Assembly (NCBI GenBank): GCA_000171835.1
Contig: ABHC01000015.1
Span: 84,028 to 148,027 of the forward strand
From: an alpha proteobacterium BAL199
Lineage (GTDB): Bacteria > Pseudomonadota > Alphaproteobacteria > Thalassobaculales > Thalassobaculaceae
DNA: 64,000 nucleotides
Direction: 5' to 3'
In this document: positions 1-10,342 of the stretch, piece after piece
How the letters are laid out: each line of letters starts with the position of its first letter
How positions within the stretch are numbered: position 1 is the first letter of the stretch
Made by a program: the position numbers and the translations under genes
The notes under the pieces: generated by a model
Seen by the model: the letters and a program-made list of their open reading frames with translations, nothing else
Told to the model about the DNA's origin: nothing
The model's database searches: none

Positions 1-530
1 ACAACGCGGTCCAACTGATCGATGCCGACGGGATGCGCCGCGCTAACTATCGCAAGACCCATCTGTTCGGCGAGGTCGACCGCGCGCAGTTCAGCGCCGG
101 CGATGCGCCGTCACCGATCGTCGAGTTCGGCGGGCTGCGGGTCGGCTTCGCGATCTGCTACGATATCGAGTTCCCGGAGGTGGCGCGCGCCCTGGCGTTG
201 GCCGGGGCCGAGGTAGCGCTGGTACCGACCGCCAACATGACGCCGTTCGAGAGCGTCGCGACCCGGTTGGTGCCGGCGCGCGCCGACGAGAACACCCTGT
301 TCGTCGCCTACGCCAACTATGTCGGCCGCGAAGCCGGCTTCACCTATTGCGGGCTGAGCTGCGTGGTCGCCCCCGACGGCACGGATCTGGCTCGCGCCGG
401 GGCCGGGGACGAAACCCTGCTGCTCGCCGACCTCGACCGGGCGCGCCTGGACGCGGCACGCAGCCGGGTGACCTATCTGCGCGACCGCCGGCCGGAGCTG
501 TACGGTGCCACGCCAGGAGAAGATGCATGA
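1..530 (+). CDS. davA: Partial 5-aminovaleramidase-like carbon-nitrogen hydrolase (5' end outside window)
   Basis: This is the C-terminal ~175 residues of a nitrilase-superfamily amidase; the frame is open from base 3 and the start lies outside the window. Two catalytic residues are visible: the Lys in YRKTHLFG and the nucleophile Cys in ICYDIEFPE; the Glu of the triad must be upstream. Its stop overlaps the next start in an ATGA (527-530), so it is probably translationally coupled to davB. In Pseudomonas, DavB converts L-lysine to 5-aminovaleramide and DavA hydrolyses the amide to 5-aminovalerate. The fold is certain from sequence; the substrate is inferred from the strong davB partner. Confidence 0.85.
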   Translation, partial: NAVQLIDADGMRRANYRKTHLFGEVDRAQFSAGDAPSPIVEFGGLRVGFAICYDIEFPEVARALALAGAEVALVPTANMTPFESVATRLVPARADENTLFVAYANYVGREAGFTYCGLSCVVAPDGTDLARAGAGDETLLLADLDRARLDAARSRVTYLRDRRPELYGATPGEDA

Positions 531-2209
531 GCGTCCCCGCCGACCCGCGCGACGGCGCGCCCGGCCCGGTCACGGTGTTCGGGCCGGACTTCCCGTTCGC
601 GTTCGACGACTGGCTGGCCCACCCGGCGGGCCTCGGCCGCATCCCGGCCGAGCGGCACGGCGCCGAAGTAGCGGTGGTCGGCGCCGGGATCTCCGGGCTG
701 ATCGTCGCCTACGAGCTGATGAAGCTCGGCCTGCGGCCGGTGGTGTACGAATCCGGCCAGCTCGGCGGCCGCCTGCGCTCGCAGCCGTTCGAGGGCGCCG
801 ACGGCATCGTCGCCGAACTGGGCGGCATGCGCTTTCCGGAATCCTCCACCGCGTTTTGGCAGTACGCCGACCGGCTGGGCCTGGACTCGCAGCCGTTCCC
901 CAACCCGCTGACCCCTGCCGCCGGCAGCACGGTGATCGACCTGGAGGGCGAGACCCACTACGCCCGCACCCTGGACGACCTGCCGGCGATGTTCCGCGAG
1001 GTGGCGGCCGCCTGGGACGCCGCCCTGCAGGAAGGCGCGCGTTTCGGCGACCTGCGCGCCGCGCTGCGGGCCCGCGACGTCGGTCGGCTGAAGGAGATCT
1101 GGAACGCCCTGGTGCCGCTGTGGGACGAGCGCACGTTCTACGACTTCGTCGCTTCGTCCTCGGCGTTCAGCGCCCTGCCGTTCCGCCACCGCGAAGTGTT
1201 CGGCCAAGTCGGCTTCGGTACCGGCGGCTGGGACAGCGACTTCCCGAACTCGATGCTGGAGATCCTGCGGGTCGTGCTGACCGGTTGCGACGACAGCCAG
1301 CGGCTGATCGTCGGTGGGGTCGAGCAGGTACCGCAGGGGCTGTGGCGGCGGGCACCCGACCGCATGGTGCACTGGCCGCGCGGCACCACGCTGGCGTCGC
1401 TGCACGCCGGCGCGCCCCGACCGGGGGTGACCCGGATCGCCCGCCACGCCGGCGGCGCACTGGCCGTGACCGACCGCTGGGGCCGCACCCAGGCGTTCGA
1501 CGCGGTAGTGGCGACCTGCCAGTCCTGGCTGCTGACCACCGCGATCGAGGTCGACGAGCCGCTGTTTTCGCACCGCCTGTGGATGGCGCTCGACCGCACC
1601 CGCTACATGCAGTCGTCGAAGACCTTCGTGATGGTCGACCGGCCGTTCTGGAAGGACGTCGACCCGGCGACCGGGCGCGACCGCATGAGCATGACCCTGA
1701 CCGACCGGCTGACCCGCGGCACCTACCTGTTCGACAACGGCCCCGGCAAGCCGGGCGTGATCTGCCTGACCTATTCGTGGATGAGCGACGCGCTGAAGAT
1801 GCTGCCGTTGCCGGTCGAGAAGCGGGTCGACCTGGCGTTGGGCGCGCTGGCCAAGATCTACCCGGACGTGAAGCTGCGCGAGCACATCATCGGCGATCCG
1901 ATCACCGTGTCGTGGGAAGCCGATCCCAACTTCCTCGGCGCCTTCAAGGGCGCCCTGCCCGGCCACTACCGCTACAATCACCGCATGTACGGCCACTTCA
2001 TGCAGGCCGACCTGCCGCCGGCCGAGCGCGGGTTGTTCCTGGCCGGCGACGACGTGTCCTGGACCCCGGCCTGGGTCGAGGGTGCCGTACAGACCGCACT
2101 CAACGCGGTGTGGGGCGTGATGACCCATTTCGGCGGCCACACGCTGCCGGAGAACCCCGGCCCCGGCGACCTGTACCCGAGCATCGGCCCGGTGACGCTG
2201 CCGGAGTAG
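527..2209 (+). CDS. davB: L-lysine 2-monooxygenase (flavin amine oxidase family)
   Basis: A 560-residue FAD protein, the usual length of Pseudomonas DavB. Start chosen at the ATG at 527, overlapping the davA stop, because the frame upstream of it is only open by chance. The FAD-binding Rossmann motif VVGAGISGL lies at about residues 50-58, and the C-terminal flavin motif of amine oxidases is around GDDVSWTPAWVEGAV near residue 510. Blocks such as FGPDFPFAFDDWL, FGTGGWDSDFPNSMLEI and TRYMQSSKTFVMVDRPFWK match what I remember of P. putida DavB. It oxidatively decarboxylates L-lysine to 5-aminovaleramide. The related tryptophan 2-monooxygenase (IaaM) was considered but fits less well. The later genes davT and davD are not in the window. 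Confidence 0.9.
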   Translation: MSVPADPRDGAPGPVTVFGPDFPFAFDDWLAHPAGLGRIPAERHGAEVAVVGAGISGLIVAYELMKLGLRPVVYESGQLGGRLRSQPFEGADGIVAELGGMRFPESSTAFWQYADRLGLDSQPFPNPLTPAAGSTVIDLEGETHYARTLDDLPAMFREVAAAWDAALQEGARFGDLRAALRARDVGRLKEIWNALVPLWDERTFYDFVASSSAFSALPFRHREVFGQVGFGTGGWDSDFPNSMLEILRVVLTGCDDSQRLIVGGVEQVPQGLWRRAPDRMVHWPRGTTLASLHAGAPRPGVTRIARHAGGALAVTDRWGRTQAFDAVVATCQSWLLTTAIEVDEPLFSHRLWMALDRTRYMQSSKTFVMVDRPFWKDVDPATGRDRMSMTLTDRLTRGTYLFDNGPGKPGVICLTYSWMSDALKMLPLPVEKRVDLALGALAKIYPDVKLREHIIGDPITVSWEADPNFLGAFKGALPGHYRYNHRMYGHFMQADLPPAERGLFLAGDDVSWTPAWVEGAVQTALNAVWGVMTHFGGHTLPENPGPGDLYPSIGPVTLPE

Positions 2210-2329
2210 CCGCCCTTTCCCCCCGCTCCATAAACCGGGCATACTTTCGCCACGAATGCCGTGGATGATGCGAACTGCCGGCCGATGGATGGGGTCGGCA
2301 TTGCGCATCCCGACCTGCCGGAGGCTGCC

Positions 2330-5300
2330 ATGACCCCGCTTTTCCGTATCCGCTTTGCCGTTCTGGCGTCGCTGCTGCTCGCCGCGACGGCTCTGGCGGC
2401 ACCGGGAGGAGCGGCGGCGGACGGCATGAGCTTCGCCAAGGAACGCTATCTGCTGGACGGCAGCACGCCCTCGGTCTGCCTCGACTTCTCCGAACCGGTG
2501 GCGTTCCCGGCCAGCAGCTTCCCGGAAGACTATGTGGCGGTCGCGCCGAAGGCCGACATCGACGTGCGGGTCCAGGACGGCGCGCTGTGCCTGGGCGGGC
2601 TGCGCTGGGGCACCGCCTATTCGGTCACCGTGCGATCCGGGGTGCCGTCAGCCAACGGCGCACGAACCGAAGCCGCGCGCACCGTCGCCCTGAACCTGCC
2701 CGATGCGCCCTCGTCGGTCGGCTTCGCCGGCAGCGGCTACGTGTTGGCGCAAGCCGGCGAGACCGCGCTGCCGCTGACCACCGTCAACGTCGACAAGGTG
2801 CGCCTGCGGGTACTGCGGATCGTCGACCGCAACCTGATCGAAGAACTGGCGGAAGGCGACTTCGCCCGGTCCCTGAACGGCTGGTCGGCCGAGCAGATCG
2901 CCCAGTTCGACGGCGAAGAAGTCTGGCGTGGCACCGTCGACACGCACGGTCCGCGCAACACGCGGGTACGCACCGGCATCCCGATCGAACAGGTGATCAA
3001 CCGCTCGGTGCCGGGCGTGCACGTCGCCATCGCCGACGCCGCCGACCAGCAGTCGGAAGACTGGACCACGCTCGCGACCCAGTGGCTGGTGGTCTCCAAT
3101 CTCGGCCTGACCACCTTCACCGGCGAGGACGGGCTGACCGCCTTCGTCAACGCGCTCGACACCGCCACACCGGTCGGCGGGGTCGAGACGGTGCTGCTGG
3201 CCCGCAACAACAAGGTGCTGGCGCGTGCGCACACCGACGGCGATGGCCGGGTCGAGTTCGCCGGCGGCCTGCTGCGCGGACGCGGCGGCAACGAAGCGAC
3301 GGCGCTGCTGGCCTACGGTCCGAACCTCGACTTCACGGTGCTGAAGCTGACCGGCCCGGCGTTCGACCTGTCAGACCGCGGCGTCTCCGGCCGCACCCCG
3401 CCGGGACCGCTCGACGGTTTCCTGTGGGCCGACCGCGACATCTATCGCCCGGGCGAGACCCTGCACATGGCGGCACTGCTGCGTTCGGCCGAGGCGCGCA
3501 CGGTCGCCGGCATCCCGGTCACCCTGGCGGTGGTCCGTCCGGACGGCCAGGACTTCCGCCGGCTGGTCCTGCCGGTGCGCGACGGCGGTGCCTACACCAC
3601 CGACCTGGAACTGCCGAAATCGGCGCCAACCGGCCAATGGACCGCCCTTCTCTACACCGACCCCAAGGCCGCACCGGTCGCCGAAATGCCGTTCTCGGTC
3701 GAGGATTTCGTACCGGAACGCCTGGATCTGGAACTGACGTCCGAGGCAGCCGCCATCGCGCCCGATGAGACGGTTCCGGTCGCGTTGCACGGCCGCTTCC
3801 TGTTCGGCGCCCCGGCGACGGAACTGCGCGCGACGTCCGACCTGGTGGTCACGGTCGACCCCGAGCCGTTCCCCAACTGGGCCGACTACCGCTTCGGCCT
3901 TGCCACCGAGGAATGGTCGGCGATCCGTGCCGAGCTGGCGGAGGTCCGCACCGACGGCGACGGCAATTCCAGCGTCGACGTCACCCTGCCGGAAATCGCC
4001 GACACCACCCTGCCGCTGCTGGCCCGGGTCAGTTCGACCTTGCTGGAGCCGGGTGGCCGCGGGGTGACGCGCTCGCTCGACCTGAAGATCCGCAATCAGC
4101 CGCTGGCGATCGGCGTGCGTCCCGGCTTCGCCGACGACACCGTCGCCGAGGACGGTACCGCCCCGTTCCAGATCGTCGCCCTCGATCCCGACGGGCAGCC
4201 GGTCGCCGGCCAGACGCTCGGCTGGGAACTGATCCGCGAGATCTGGCACTACGACTGGGTGCGCATCAACGGCAACTGGGAGGTCGAGACCTCGGTGCAG
4301 AACCGCCGGGTCGACACCGGCGCCCTGCAGACCGGCGCCGACGGACCGGCAGCCCTGACGCTGCCGGTGCAGTGGGGCTGGTACCGGCTGGAGGTCTACG
4401 ACGCCGCTAGCGGTGTCGCCTCCAGCGTGCGGTTCCAGGCCGGTTGGCGCGCCGGACCGGTCGCCGGCACCGCGCCCGACAAGGTCAAGGTCACCCTCGA
4501 CCAGGCCCGATACCGGCCCGGTGACACCGCGAAGGTGTTCATCGACCCGCCCTATGCCGGCGAAGCGCTGGTCACGGTGCTCGGCCGCGGCGTGCTGGAA
4601 ACCCAGCGGATCACCGTGCCGGCCGGCGGCGCCGAGTTCACCTTGACCGCCGACGACAGTTGGGGTGCTGCTGGTGCCTATGTCGCCGTCACCCTGCTGC
4701 GACCGGGCCGTCCGGGTGGCGCGGCGAGCGACTCCCCGCCGGCGCCGGGCCGCGCCATCGGCCTTGCCTGGCTGGAGTTCGACCGCAGCGCGCGGACCCT
4801 GGATGTCGCGATCCTGGCCCCCGATGAGGTCCGGCCCGAACGGCGCCTGATCGTTCCGATCACGGTGTCCGGCCTCGCCACCGGTGAACGGGCTTGGGTC
4901 ACCCTGGCGGCGGTCGACCGCGGCGTCCTGGCCCTCACCGGCTTCCAGACTCCGAACCCGGACGCTCATTTCTTCGGCAAGCGCGCCCTGCCGGTCGACC
5001 TGCGCGACCTGTACGGCCGGCTGATCGACGGCGGCTACGACCGCATGGGTGCCGTGCGTTCCGGCGGCGACGCCATGGGCCGCAACAACGCCGGCCTCAC
5101 CGAAGACAGCTACGAGACCGTGGCGCTGTTCTCCGGCCTTGTGACGGTCGGCCCCGACGGACGGGTCGAGATCCCGCTCGACATCCCCGACTTCAACGGC
5201 GAACTGCGGCTGATGGCCGTGGCGTTCACCGACGACAAGGTCGGGCATGCCGAGGCGCCCCTGCCGGTCCGGCCGCCGGTGGTGGCGGAGCTGTCACGGC

Positions 5301-7114
5301 CACGGTTCCTGGCACCGGGCGATAGTGCGGAGCTTACCCTGGAACTGCACAACCTGACCGGTGCGACCGGCGACTACCGGATTACCGTCACCGCCGACGG
5401 CGCCGCAGCGATCCGCGGCGGTGGCGACCAGATCGTCACGCTCGCAACCGGCGGCAAGGCCGAGCGCTCCGTGCGGCTGGAGGCCATGGGCATCGGGGTC
5501 ACCCGTCTTGCCCTGTCGCTCAACGGCCCCGGCGATCTCGCCATCACCCGGCGTTTCGCCCTGACCGTGCGTCCGGCCCAGACCGTGCAGACCGAACGCC
5601 GGACCGTCTGGCTGGCGCCCGGCAGCACCCTTCGGCTCGACCCGTCGGTGTCTGCCGGTTTCCGGACCGAGACGGTGCGTACCGGTGTCACCGTGGGAAC
5701 GGCGCCGACCTTCGACCTGCCGCACCTGATCGACCGACTGTACCGCTATCCTTATGGCTGTCTGGAGCAGTCGGTCAGCACCGCCATGCCGCTGTTGTAC
5801 CTCGACGACCTCGCCGCCTACGCCGGTCTGGACGAGGACACCAATGCCCTGCGCGAGCGCGTGCAGAAGACGGTCTGGCGAATCCTGGACATGCAGCGCT
5901 CCGACGGCGCGTTCGCGCTGTGGGACGCCTATGGCGAGGCCGAGCCGTGGCTGTCGGCCTATACGCTCGACTTCCTGACCCGAGCTCGCACCGCCGGCTA
6001 CACCGTGCCCGACGGTGCCTACGGCCTCGGCCTCGATTGGCTGAAGACCCGGATCGTCGACGATCCCGAATGGAACGCAGCCTCGGTCGCGCGCCCCTAT
6101 GCACTGTACGTGCTGGCCAAGGCCGGGCGGACCGATGTGGCGGGAGCCGCGCGCTATCTGGCCGACAACCGTGCCAACCGCCTGCCCTACGGTGCCCGAG
6201 GCCACCTGGCGGCCACGCTCACCCTGCTGGGCGAGACAGAGCGGGCCAAGATTTTGCTGGCCGAAACCGAAGCCCCGCCGCGCGGCTGGTGGCGCCACGA
6301 CTACGGCACGCGGTTGCGCGACGCCGCGCTGCGCCTGACCGTGATGGCCGATGCCGGCAGCAACGACAAAGCCATCGGCGCGCTGGCCGACCAGGTGGCC
6401 GACATGGCTGCCCGACGGCGCTGGCTCAGCACCCAGGAGATGAGCTGGATGGTGCTGGCCGCCAAGGCGATGATCGCCCGACAGCAGACCGCCACAGCCG
6501 AGATCAATGGCAAGCTGGTCGGCCCACAGACCCGACCGATCGCTGCCTTCCCGACATCCAAGGAACTCAGTTTCGGCTACCCGATCGCCAACCGTGGCGG
6601 ACAGAGTCTGCGGATCGAGATCTCGACCTCCGGTGTGCCGACCGATCCGCTGCCGGCGAAGGCTCAAGGATTTGCCGTGGAACGCACGATCCGCACGTTG
6701 GACGGCTCTGCGGTGCCCGATGGCGCGACGCTGGTACAGGGCCAGCGCTACGTGGTGATCGTCGCCGGCACCAGCGATTCCGCTGAGCCACATCAGGGTC
6801 TGGTCGTCGACCTGTTGCCGGCCGGGCTGGAGATCGAGAACACCCGACTGCGCAACGGCGGCGATGTCGGCGACTTCGCCTGGCTGCCGCAGCTGACCGA
6901 TGCCCGGCATATCGAGATGCGCGACGACCGGTTCATCGCCGCCTACGACCTGGAGGCCGAGCGCACCACGTTCACCGCTGCCTACATCGTGCGGGCGGTG
7001 ACTCGAGGAATCTTCGTGCAGCCGCCGGCTTATGTGGAGGACATGTACCAACCCTACCGGTTCGCCCGCGGGACGGTCGGAACACTGACCATCTCGCCGG
7101 CACCCCCCAGGTAA
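2330..7114 (+). CDS. Bacterial alpha-2-macroglobulin family protein
   Basis: A 1594-residue secreted protein of the bacterial alpha-2-macroglobulin family (YfhM type), thought to trap foreign proteases in the periplasm. Start set at ATG 2330 behind GGAGG (2320-2324); it opens with a signal peptide (MTPLFRIRFAV... to the AxA region near residue 25). Macroglobulin-like beta domains fill the first ~900 residues. The thioester motif CLEQ sits at residues 1144-1147, in the setting YPYGCLEQ, followed by the alpha/alpha toroid and a C-terminal receptor-like domain. Unlike E. coli YfhM, I see no lipobox cysteine after the signal, so it may be soluble. pbpC follows after 10 nt, the classic partner that could repair the wall when the envelope is breached. 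Confidence 0.92.
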   Translation: MTPLFRIRFAVLASLLLAATALAAPGGAAADGMSFAKERYLLDGSTPSVCLDFSEPVAFPASSFPEDYVAVAPKADIDVRVQDGALCLGGLRWGTAYSVTVRSGVPSANGARTEAARTVALNLPDAPSSVGFAGSGYVLAQAGETALPLTTVNVDKVRLRVLRIVDRNLIEELAEGDFARSLNGWSAEQIAQFDGEEVWRGTVDTHGPRNTRVRTGIPIEQVINRSVPGVHVAIADAADQQSEDWTTLATQWLVVSNLGLTTFTGEDGLTAFVNALDTATPVGGVETVLLARNNKVLARAHTDGDGRVEFAGGLLRGRGGNEATALLAYGPNLDFTVLKLTGPAFDLSDRGVSGRTPPGPLDGFLWADRDIYRPGETLHMAALLRSAEARTVAGIPVTLAVVRPDGQDFRRLVLPVRDGGAYTTDLELPKSAPTGQWTALLYTDPKAAPVAEMPFSVEDFVPERLDLELTSEAAAIAPDETVPVALHGRFLFGAPATELRATSDLVVTVDPEPFPNWADYRFGLATEEWSAIRAELAEVRTDGDGNSSVDVTLPEIADTTLPLLARVSSTLLEPGGRGVTRSLDLKIRNQPLAIGVRPGFADDTVAEDGTAPFQIVALDPDGQPVAGQTLGWELIREIWHYDWVRINGNWEVETSVQNRRVDTGALQTGADGPAALTLPVQWGWYRLEVYDAASGVASSVRFQAGWRAGPVAGTAPDKVKVTLDQARYRPGDTAKVFIDPPYAGEALVTVLGRGVLETQRITVPAGGAEFTLTADDSWGAAGAYVAVTLLRPGRPGGAASDSPPAPGRAIGLAWLEFDRSARTLDVAILAPDEVRPERRLIVPITVSGLATGERAWVTLAAVDRGVLALTGFQTPNPDAHFFGKRALPVDLRDLYGRLIDGGYDRMGAVRSGGDAMGRNNAGLTEDSYETVALFSGLVTVGPDGRVEIPLDIPDFNGELRLMAVAFTDDKVGHAEAPLPVRPPVVAELSRPRFLAPGDSAELTLELHNLTGATGDYRITVTADGAAAIRGGGDQIVTLATGGKAERSVRLEAMGIGVTRLALSLNGPGDLAITRRFALTVRPAQTVQTERRTVWLAPGSTLRLDPSVSAGFRTETVRTGVTVGTAPTFDLPHLIDRLYRYPYGCLEQSVSTAMPLLYLDDLAAYAGLDEDTNALRERVQKTVWRILDMQRSDGAFALWDAYGEAEPWLSAYTLDFLTRARTAGYTVPDGAYGLGLDWLKTRIVDDPEWNAASVARPYALYVLAKAGRTDVAGAARYLADNRANRLPYGARGHLAATLTLLGETERAKILLAETEAPPRGWWRHDYGTRLRDAALRLTVMADAGSNDKAIGALADQVADMAARRRWLSTQEMSWMVLAAKAMIARQQTATAEINGKLVGPQTRPIAAFPTSKELSFGYPIANRGGQSLRIEISTSGVPTDPLPAKAQGFAVERTIRTLDGSAVPDGATLVQGQRYVVIVAGTSDSAEPHQGLVVDLLPAGLEIENTRLRNGGDVGDFAWLPQLTDARHIEMRDDRFIAAYDLEAERTTFTAAYIVRAVTRGIFVQPPAYVEDMYQPYRFARGTVGTLTISPAPPR

Positions 7115-7124
7115 CCGACACGCC

Positions 7125-9188
7125 ATGACCCGACGTCAGGCCGGCCTGCTCGCAACCGTCGTGTTCACCGTCATCGCGGTGATGGCGCCGGCGGCGTGGG
7201 GCTGGTTGGTCCGGCCATTGGAACGCGCGACCGACCCGTCGCTGACCGTTACCGACCGCGACGGTCGGCCGTTGCGGGTGTTCCTGTCGGCCGATGACAC
7301 GTGGCGCCTGCCGGCCGATCCCGATCGGATCGACCCCGGCTATCAGGCGATGCTGATCGCCATTGAGGACCAACGGTTCGCCGATCACCTGGGCGTCGAT
7401 CCGCTGGCCATCGTCCGCGCCGTCGGTCAGATGATCGGTGCCGGTCGGGTGGTTTCCGGTGCGTCCACCCTGACCATGCAGACCGTGCGGCTGCTCGACC
7501 CTCAGCCCCGCACCCTAGGTGCCAAGGCGACCGAGGCGGCGCGGGCACTGATCCTGGAGCGTCGCCTCGACAAGCGCGAGATCCTTGCGCTCTATCTCAC
7601 CCTTGCGCCGTTCGGCGGCAACCTGGAAGGGGTGCGCGCCGCGTCCCTCGCCTATTTCGGCAAGGAACCGATCGCCCTGACGCCGGCAGAGGCCGCCCTG
7701 CTGGTCGCCATTCCGCAGGCACCGGAGCGGCTGCGCCCGGACCGCCATCCGCAGGCCGCCCGCATCGCCCGGAACCGGATCCTGATACGCGCTGCCGACA
7801 GCGGTACGATCCCCGCCAACGTCGCCGCCGAAGCCATGACCGACCCGGTCCCGACGATCCGCCGCCCGATGCCGATGCACGCGCCGCACCTGACCCGGCG
7901 CATCGCCTTGGCGGCGGCTCCCGGGACCGCCAGCATCTCCACCACCCTCGACGGGGGCCTGCAGCGCCGGATCGAGGGCATGGCCGCCCACTGGGCGGAG
8001 ACTCTGGAACCGGAAGCCGGCATTGCAGTCGTCGTGGCCGACACGACCGACGGGGCAGTCCTTGCCCATCTCGGATCCCCGGATTTTTTCGCCACCCGGC
8101 GCGCCGGGCAGATCGACATGACCCGGGCCGTGCGCTCGCCCGGCTCGACCTTGAAGCCGTTCCTGTACGGCCTCGCATTCGATGACGGCTTTCTCGACCC
8201 GCGCAGCATCGTCACCGACGCGCCGCAACGGATCTCCGGCTACGCCCCGGCCAATTTTGCGCCGGTGCACATCGGTGAACTGCCGGCGGCCGAGGCGCTA
8301 CGGCAGTCACTGAACGTCCCGACCGTGGCAATTCTCGACCGCTACGGACCAGGGCGCTTCGTGAACCGACTGCGCGCGGCCGATACCCGGCTGGAGTTAC
8401 CGCACGCGACCGATCATCCCGGCCTCGCCGTCATCCTGGGCGGCGTCGGGACCACACTGGAAGATCTGGTCAGCCTGTACACCGGCCTGTCCGGCGACGG
8501 CCGGGTCCGTCCGCTGGTCGTCCACGCAGACCGGGCCAACGGCACCGATTCCCGCCCGCTGCTGTCGGCCGGGGCATCGTGGGAGGTCGCACGCATTCTC
8601 GAGGAGTCGCTGCACCCGGCCCACGCCGCCCGTCGGCGCGGCGGCCCGATCGCCTGGAAAACTGGCACATCCTATGGATTCCGGGACGCCTGGGCGATCG
8701 GCATTGCCGGCAATAGAGTGGTCGGCGTCTGGGTCGGCCGCCCGGACGGCACGCCGCGGCCCGGTCACTATGGAGCCCGGTCGGCCGCACCGCTGTTGTT
8801 CGAGATCTTTGATACGCTGCCGGGTTCGACGGGGCTGACCGCGCCGCTGCCCACTGGGTCCGCCATGCCTCCGTCGCTTCGGCCATTGCCGCAGGCATTG
8901 ACCTACTTCCCGCCGCGGGACCGCTCCCCCGGCAGTACTCCCGTTACCATCGCCTACCCGCTCGACGGCAGCGAGATCGAGCGCCCGGGCGAACGGCCGA
9001 TCGCGTTGCGGGCCAAGGGCGGGAAGCGACCGCTGGTCTGGTTGATCGACGGCCGGCCGATCCCGGCATCCCCACACCGCCGCGACGCCGCCTGGCAACC
9101 GGACGGCCTCGGGTTCGCCACTCTGACGGTAATCGACGCGGAGGGACTGTCGGCCCAGGCCCGGGTCCGGGTGCGCGGAACCCCATGA
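7125..9188 (+). CDS. pbpC: Penicillin-binding protein 1C, bifunctional glycan polymerase/transpeptidase
   Basis: A 687-residue class A PBP. An N-terminal membrane anchor (residues ~8-27) is followed by a GT51 glycosyltransferase domain with the catalytic Glu81 in AIEDQRF. The transpeptidase domain has SxxK (S341-T-L-K344), an SxN-type motif in QSLNVP and KTG (512-514). A C-terminal BiPBP_C-type beta domain covers about residues 600-687. It lies 10 nt after the alpha-2-macroglobulin gene, the widespread yfhM-pbpC pairing, and overlaps the LysR gene by ATGA (9185-9188), so the three are likely one transcript. All catalytic motifs look intact. Confidence 0.95.
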   Translation: MTRRQAGLLATVVFTVIAVMAPAAWGWLVRPLERATDPSLTVTDRDGRPLRVFLSADDTWRLPADPDRIDPGYQAMLIAIEDQRFADHLGVDPLAIVRAVGQMIGAGRVVSGASTLTMQTVRLLDPQPRTLGAKATEAARALILERRLDKREILALYLTLAPFGGNLEGVRAASLAYFGKEPIALTPAEAALLVAIPQAPERLRPDRHPQAARIARNRILIRAADSGTIPANVAAEAMTDPVPTIRRPMPMHAPHLTRRIALAAAPGTASISTTLDGGLQRRIEGMAAHWAETLEPEAGIAVVVADTTDGAVLAHLGSPDFFATRRAGQIDMTRAVRSPGSTLKPFLYGLAFDDGFLDPRSIVTDAPQRISGYAPANFAPVHIGELPAAEALRQSLNVPTVAILDRYGPGRFVNRLRAADTRLELPHATDHPGLAVILGGVGTTLEDLVSLYTGLSGDGRVRPLVVHADRANGTDSRPLLSAGASWEVARILEESLHPAHAARRRGGPIAWKTGTSYGFRDAWAIGIAGNRVVGVWVGRPDGTPRPGHYGARSAAPLLFEIFDTLPGSTGLTAPLPTGSAMPPSLRPLPQALTYFPPRDRSPGSTPVTIAYPLDGSEIERPGERPIALRAKGGKRPLVWLIDGRPIPASPHRRDAAWQPDGLGFATLTVIDAEGLSAQARVRVRGTP

Positions 9189-10096
9189 TCACCCTTCGGC
9201 AGATCGAAGTGATCCGCGCGGTGATGGTGACCGGGACCATCGTCGGTGCCGCCCGCCTGCTGAACGTTTCGGCGCCGGGCATCAGCCGGCTCATGAAGTA
9301 CACTGAGGACACATTGGGGTTCCGGTTGTTCATTCGCCGACACGGTCGCTACGACCCCACACCGGAAGCCCGCGACGTCTTCGACCTGATCGACACCGTC
9401 TACAAGAAGGTTGAGGACCTGCAGGCGGCGATCGACCGCATGAAGCGCGGAGAAACCAAAGAGCTCAGCCTCGGCTCGGTTCCCAGCATCGCCAACGTGA
9501 TGGTGCCCCGCGCGATCGAACGGTTGCGGAGGCAGTACCCGCAGTTGCGGATCGACATCAACATCCTGAAGGTCGAGGACGCGGTGGACTACCTGCTGCT
9601 CGGCAAAGGCGAGGTGGTGGCCATGAGCTACCGGTTCGACCATCCGATCGTGACCTTCGAGCCGCTGGTCCGTGGACGCCTGCTGTGCATCGTTCCGACG
9701 GGGCATGAGCTTGCCGGACAGGATTCGGTCTCAGCCGCGCAGATCGTGCGCTATCCCCTGGTCGGCATCGATCCGAACGATCCCTACGGCTCGATCATGG
9801 CTCGGATCTTCGACAGCCGGGGGCTGCCCTACGACACCACGATCCGCGCCCGTTTCGGTTCGACGGTCTGCAGCCTGGTCGCAGCCGGACTCGGCATCGC
9901 GGTGATTGACCAGTTCACCGTCGCTCACAACCAGATGCCCGGTATCCTCTGCCTGGAGATCGAGGAGGACACCGGCTTCCAGACCTACGCGGCCCACCGC
10001 AACGACGGCCCGCTGTCGACCTACGCTGAGAGCTTCGTGACCCTGCTGCGTAGCGAAATGCAGCGCACAATGTCAGCAGCATCGCCCCCGAATTAA
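9185..10096 (+). CDS. LysR-family transcriptional regulator
   Basis: A 303-residue LysR-type regulator. The winged HTH lies in residues 1-60 (TIVGAARLLNVSAPGISRLMK is the recognition region; typical A..L..S...S), followed by a periplasmic-binding-like effector domain from about residue 92 (LSLGSVPSIAN). The start overlaps the pbpC stop by 4 nt, so it may be expressed with the envelope genes. It is also upstream of and collinear with the quiC-type gene, 246 nt away, and could instead regulate that. The effector cannot be read from sequence. The 246-nt gap after it is AT-richer at its start and ends in a good ribosome site (GGAGG) for the next gene. Confidence 0.9.
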   Translation: MITLRQIEVIRAVMVTGTIVGAARLLNVSAPGISRLMKYTEDTLGFRLFIRRHGRYDPTPEARDVFDLIDTVYKKVEDLQAAIDRMKRGETKELSLGSVPSIANVMVPRAIERLRRQYPQLRIDINILKVEDAVDYLLLGKGEVVAMSYRFDHPIVTFEPLVRGRLLCIVPTGHELAGQDSVSAAQIVRYPLVGIDPNDPYGSIMARIFDSRGLPYDTTIRARFGSTVCSLVAAGLGIAVIDQFTVAHNQMPGILCLEIEEDTGFQTYAAHRNDGPLSTYAESFVTLLRSEMQRTMSAASPPN

Positions 10097-10342
10097 CCTA
10101 ACGTTACTTCTCGGTAATTATTCGTATTTGACGTTAGCTTTGTGCACATCAGATGCTGGCATTCTGAGTGCTGGGCGGCGTGCGGAAGCTTGGTAGTCGG
10201 TGCCTGTGAAAGGTTGTCCAACGCGTCGGCGCAACCGCCGACCGTATCGGTGGTACAGTTTCCCGCAAGTCAAACCCCAGTCTGGACTGCGGCGCGAGCC
10301 CCTCTCGGCCGATGGCGTGAATTCGCACGGAGGTAGGAAGCC

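Noticed and set aside
1..2209. IaaM/IaaH-like auxin pathway
   Set aside because: The amine oxidase matches lysine 2-monooxygenase more closely and the amidase is of the nitrilase type, as in davAB, not the IaaH amidase type.
473..2308. Long minus-strand open frame opposite davB (611 codons)
   Set aside because: Arg/His/Gln-rich low-complexity translation with no family features, fully antisense to a gene with clear homology; typical of GC-rich third-codon bias.
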